Source: an uncultured Collinsella sp. (GTDB taxonomy: Bacteria > Actinomycetota > Coriobacteriia > Coriobacteriales > Coriobacteriaceae). Taken from it: DNA of 8,339 bases. A program made the translations under genes and the position numbers. The notes beneath the pieces are model-generated. The model saw only the letters and a program-made list of their open reading frames with translations, was not told where the DNA came from and made no database searches. The DNA lies in contig CAJLAN010000060.1 in assembly GCA_905204635.1 (NCBI GenBank), positions 1 through 8,339 on the forward strand, given 5' to 3'. Of this stretch, positions 7,067-8,339 are shown one piece after another; the stretch's first letter is position 1, and each line of letters opens with the position of its first letter.

Positions 7067-7340
7067 ACAGAATCACACCATCCCTGGCAATTTCATCGAG
7101 CAATTGCTGCGATAAGGGCTCATCGAGATTGACGACATCTACATCTAAAAGAGTATCAAGACGCTCCTCGATCAAATATGACAACCGGCCGAAATCCCGG
7201 CAACCTGCTACTGCGATGTCAATATCGCTCTTAGGCAAGTTGTCACCTCGAGCGCGGGAGCCAAACAGCACAACCTTCTCGGCGTCACACTCCCGAGCAA
7301 AAACTTCAATTTGCTTATACACCTTGTCGAGAGATGCCAT
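7053..7340 (-). CDS. mntA: MntA-type nucleotidyltransferase antitoxin
   Basis: A 95-residue minimal nucleotidyltransferase of the polymerase-beta superfamily. The signature is intact: GSRARGDNLPKSDID (27-41) supplies the GS-X10-D-X-D motif with D39 and D41 as metal ligands, and LLDVDVVNL (64-72) supplies the third acidic residue, D66 or D68. In characterised pairs this enzyme transfers AMP to a HepT tyrosine, silencing the toxin in the cytoplasm. The gene follows the Rrf2-type regulator by 8 bases and overlaps hepT by 14, so rrf2, mntA and hepT look like one transcription unit. Only a weak ribosome binding site (GTAGGG) precedes the ATG, and it overlaps the rrf2 stop codon, which suggests translation by coupling from rrf2. 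The order, antitoxin before toxin, is usual for this type. Confidence 0.92.
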   Translation of the reverse strand: MASLDKVYKQIEVFARECDAEKVVLFGSRARGDNLPKSDIDIAVAGCRDFGRLSYLIEERLDTLLDVDVVNLDEPLSQQLLDEIARDGVILYEKI

Positions 7341-7348
7341 TTGCAGCC

Positions 7349-7780
7349 CTACAGCTTAATGTCAAAGTTGATTTCGGGGACGGCGGCCAGGTCGGCCAAC
7401 GTCACGCCGTCGACGTACTTTTCGATCACGTCGTCCAGGCCGCGCCAGAACTTGACGGTCGAGCAAAGATCGCTGCGAGTGCAGCTGTTGTCGATGCCAT
7501 CGCACGCCACTGGAGCCGTGCTGCCCTCGACGGCGCGCAGGATGTCGCCGGCACGCACCTCGGCCGGGTCCTTGGCCATCATGTAGCCGCCGCCCTTGCC
7601 GCGCACGCTCTTAAGCAGGCCCGCCTTCATAAGCGGACGAACCAGCTGCTCCAGATACTTTTGTGAGATATGCTCGCGGTCGGCAACCTCGCGCAGGGCA
7701 ATCTTGCCCTCGGCGTCGCCCAGCGCCGCGATATAGATCATCAGCCGGAGGGCATAGCGGCCCTTGGAAGAAATGAGCAT
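7349..7780 (-). CDS. Rrf2-family (IscR-like) Fe-S responsive transcriptional regulator
   Basis: A 143-residue Rrf2 regulator. It begins MLISSKGRYALRLMIYIA, followed by a winged helix-turn-helix with LREVADREHISQKYLEQLV (29-47) as the recognition region and a VRGKGGGYMMA wing (59-69). Cysteines C93, C100 and C106 (C-x6-C-x5-C) sit where IscR binds its [2Fe-2S] cluster (C-x5-C-x5-C), so cluster binding is likely. It is divergent from sufC, so it most plausibly controls Fe-S cluster assembly in response to cluster demand, and probably its own transcription through the box array at 7801-7875. ATG at 7780 is used because GGGAGG lies 6 bases upstream and family homology begins there; a frame extension to 7858 would run through the operator array. 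mntA and hepT follow immediately. Confidence 0.92.
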   Translation of the reverse strand: MLISSKGRYALRLMIYIAALGDAEGKIALREVADREHISQKYLEQLVRPLMKAGLLKSVRGKGGGYMMAKDPAEVRAGDILRAVEGSTAPVACDGIDNSCTRSDLCSTVKFWRGLDDVIEKYVDGVTLADLAAVPEINFDIKL

Positions 7781-7800
7781 ACCTACCCTCCCATCGCATC

Positions 7801-7875
7801 TGGGACAACATAACCAGGTTTGTTTGTCCCAAATCTTAAGTAAATGGGACAAACACAACAGGTTATTTTGTCCCA
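7801..7875. promoter_or_regulatory. Four-box 22-base-period inverted/tandem repeat array, likely Rrf2 operator
   Basis: Four 9-base boxes start at 7801, 7823, 7845 and 7867, exactly 22 bases apart: TGGGACAAC, TTTGTCCCA, TGGGACAAA, TTTGTCCCA. Orientation alternates, so each neighbouring pair is a dyad with a 13-base spacer. The first and third spacers share CAGGTT at the same offset, so the whole is also a 44-base tandem duplication. The 22-base period puts all boxes on roughly one face of the helix. The array lies 20 bases upstream of the rrf2 start and 37 bases upstream of the putative sufC -35 box, fitting autorepression of rrf2 and possible control of suf. That Rrf2 is the ligand is inferred from position. 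Confidence 0.75.
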
Positions 7876-7912
7876 GAATTTGAAAAGTCGAGTGGATTAG
7901 TCGGGTTTTCCC

Positions 7913-7940
7913 TTGACTAACGCCGAACCCATAGTAACTT
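7913..7940 (+). promoter_or_regulatory. Candidate sufC promoter
   Basis: TTGACT (7913-7918) is a near-consensus -35. Sixteen bases later TAACTT (7935-7940) keeps the three most conserved -10 positions. This would give a leader of about 57 bases before the sufC ATG. The -35 box overlaps the right arm of a TTAGTC/GACTAA dyad (7897-7902 and 7915-7920), a possible regulator site. An AGTACACC direct repeat (7966-7973 and 7978-7985) lies in the leader. Confidence 0.4.
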
Positions 7941-8004
7941 TATTCCGAGAAGATTCCTAGGGTTTAGTACACCTATGAGTACACCATATACAGAGAGGGA
8001 CAGC

Positions 8005-8339
8005 ATGAGCGCAAATCCGCTGCTTTCCATCGAAGGTCTGACCGCCTCCGTGGACGAGAAGACCATCCTCCACAACGTCAACCTCAACGTCGCCGCCGGC
8101 GAGACCCACGTGCTGATGGGACCCAACGGCGCCGGCAAGTCCACCCTCGGCCACCTGGTCATGGGCGACCCTGTCTATACCGTCAACGACGGCCGCATCG
8201 TCTTTGACGGCCAGGACATCACCGAGCTCACCACCGACAAGCGCTCGCGCGCCGGCCTGTTCCTGAGCTTCCAGGCCCCGGTCGAGATCCCGGGCGTGCC
8301 GCTGTCGAGCTTTTTGCGTGCCAGCATCGCCGGCCGCCC
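8005..8339 (+). CDS. sufC: SufC, ABC-type ATPase of the Suf Fe-S cluster assembly complex (5' part)
   Basis: The window holds the first 111 codons. The protein starts MSANPLLSIEGLTASVDEKT and has Walker A GPNGAGKST (39-47). A later FLSFQAPVEIPGV stretch, with the Q-loop glutamine and the P-V-E-I-P-G-V sequence, is highly characteristic of SufC. SufC is the cytoplasmic ATPase that works with SufB and SufD in assembling Fe-S clusters before transfer to apoproteins. Signature, Walker B and H-loop lie beyond the edge. The ATG at 8005 is preceded by GAGAGGGA a few bases upstream. As the first gene after the divergent Rrf2 regulator it probably heads a suf operon, with sufB and sufD expected downstream but not visible here. 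Confidence 0.95.
   Translation, partial: MSANPLLSIEGLTASVDEKTILHNVNLNVAAGETHVLMGPNGAGKSTLGHLVMGDPVYTVNDGRIVFDGQDITELTTDKRSRAGLFLSFQAPVEIPGVPLSSFLRASIAGR

Noticed and set aside
7781..7858. Extension of the Rrf2 regulator to ATG 7858
   Set aside because: It would translate through the box array. The conserved N-terminus begins at the ATG at 7780, which has a good ribosome binding site.
7801..7875. CRISPR-like array
   Set aside because: The repeats are only 9 bases, alternate in orientation and have 13-base spacers, two of which share sequence. This is an operator-type layout, not CRISPR.
7966..7985. AGTACACC direct repeat in the sufC leader
   Set aside because: It is real (7966-7973 and 7978-7985), but two 8-base copies 12 bases apart are too short to call an element; mentioned only with the promoter.

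Overview
The window looks like a chromosome segment from a Gram-positive, GC-rich gut actinobacterium of the Coriobacteriia, most likely Collinsella or a close relative. This is an inference from three things: the coding style, a sortase-type secreted protein, and a suf iron-sulfur locus whose first gene is sufC behind a divergent Rrf2 regulator. No rRNA, tRNA, insertion sequence or CRISPR array was seen.

Layout. 1-1404 (minus): two consecutive family 2 glycosyltransferases, the downstream one cut by the window edge; the second gene's ribosome binding site overlaps the first gene's stop, so they form one unit. 1661-2680 (plus): a divergently transcribed GlfT1-like glycosyltransferase. These three genes are probably part of a cell-surface glycan cluster. 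2705-4501 (minus): a divergent member of the AAA-ATPase-like/PD-(D/E)XK family, with several active-site residues of both domains apparently replaced. 4704-6518 (minus): a secreted protein with a lysozyme-like N-terminal domain, a long low-complexity linker and an MPKTG sorting signal, followed by a clear intrinsic terminator. 6647-7340 (minus): a MntA-HepT toxin-antitoxin pair. 7349-7780 (minus): an Rrf2/IscR-like regulator with three cysteines suited to an Fe-S cluster. 8005 to the end (plus): the 5' part of sufC.

How the parts work together. rrf2 and sufC are divergent across 224 bases. That gap holds the most striking non-coding signal in the window: four 9-base boxes (TGGGACAAA or its reverse complement TTTGTCCCA, one with a mismatch) at an exact 22-base period and in alternating orientation. 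It is a strong candidate operator array for the Rrf2 protein. The mntA-hepT genes follow rrf2 by only 8 bases and overlap each other by 14, so the toxin-antitoxin pair probably shares the rrf2 transcript and may therefore respond to Fe-S or redox status. That arrangement and the box array are the best candidates here for something undescribed.
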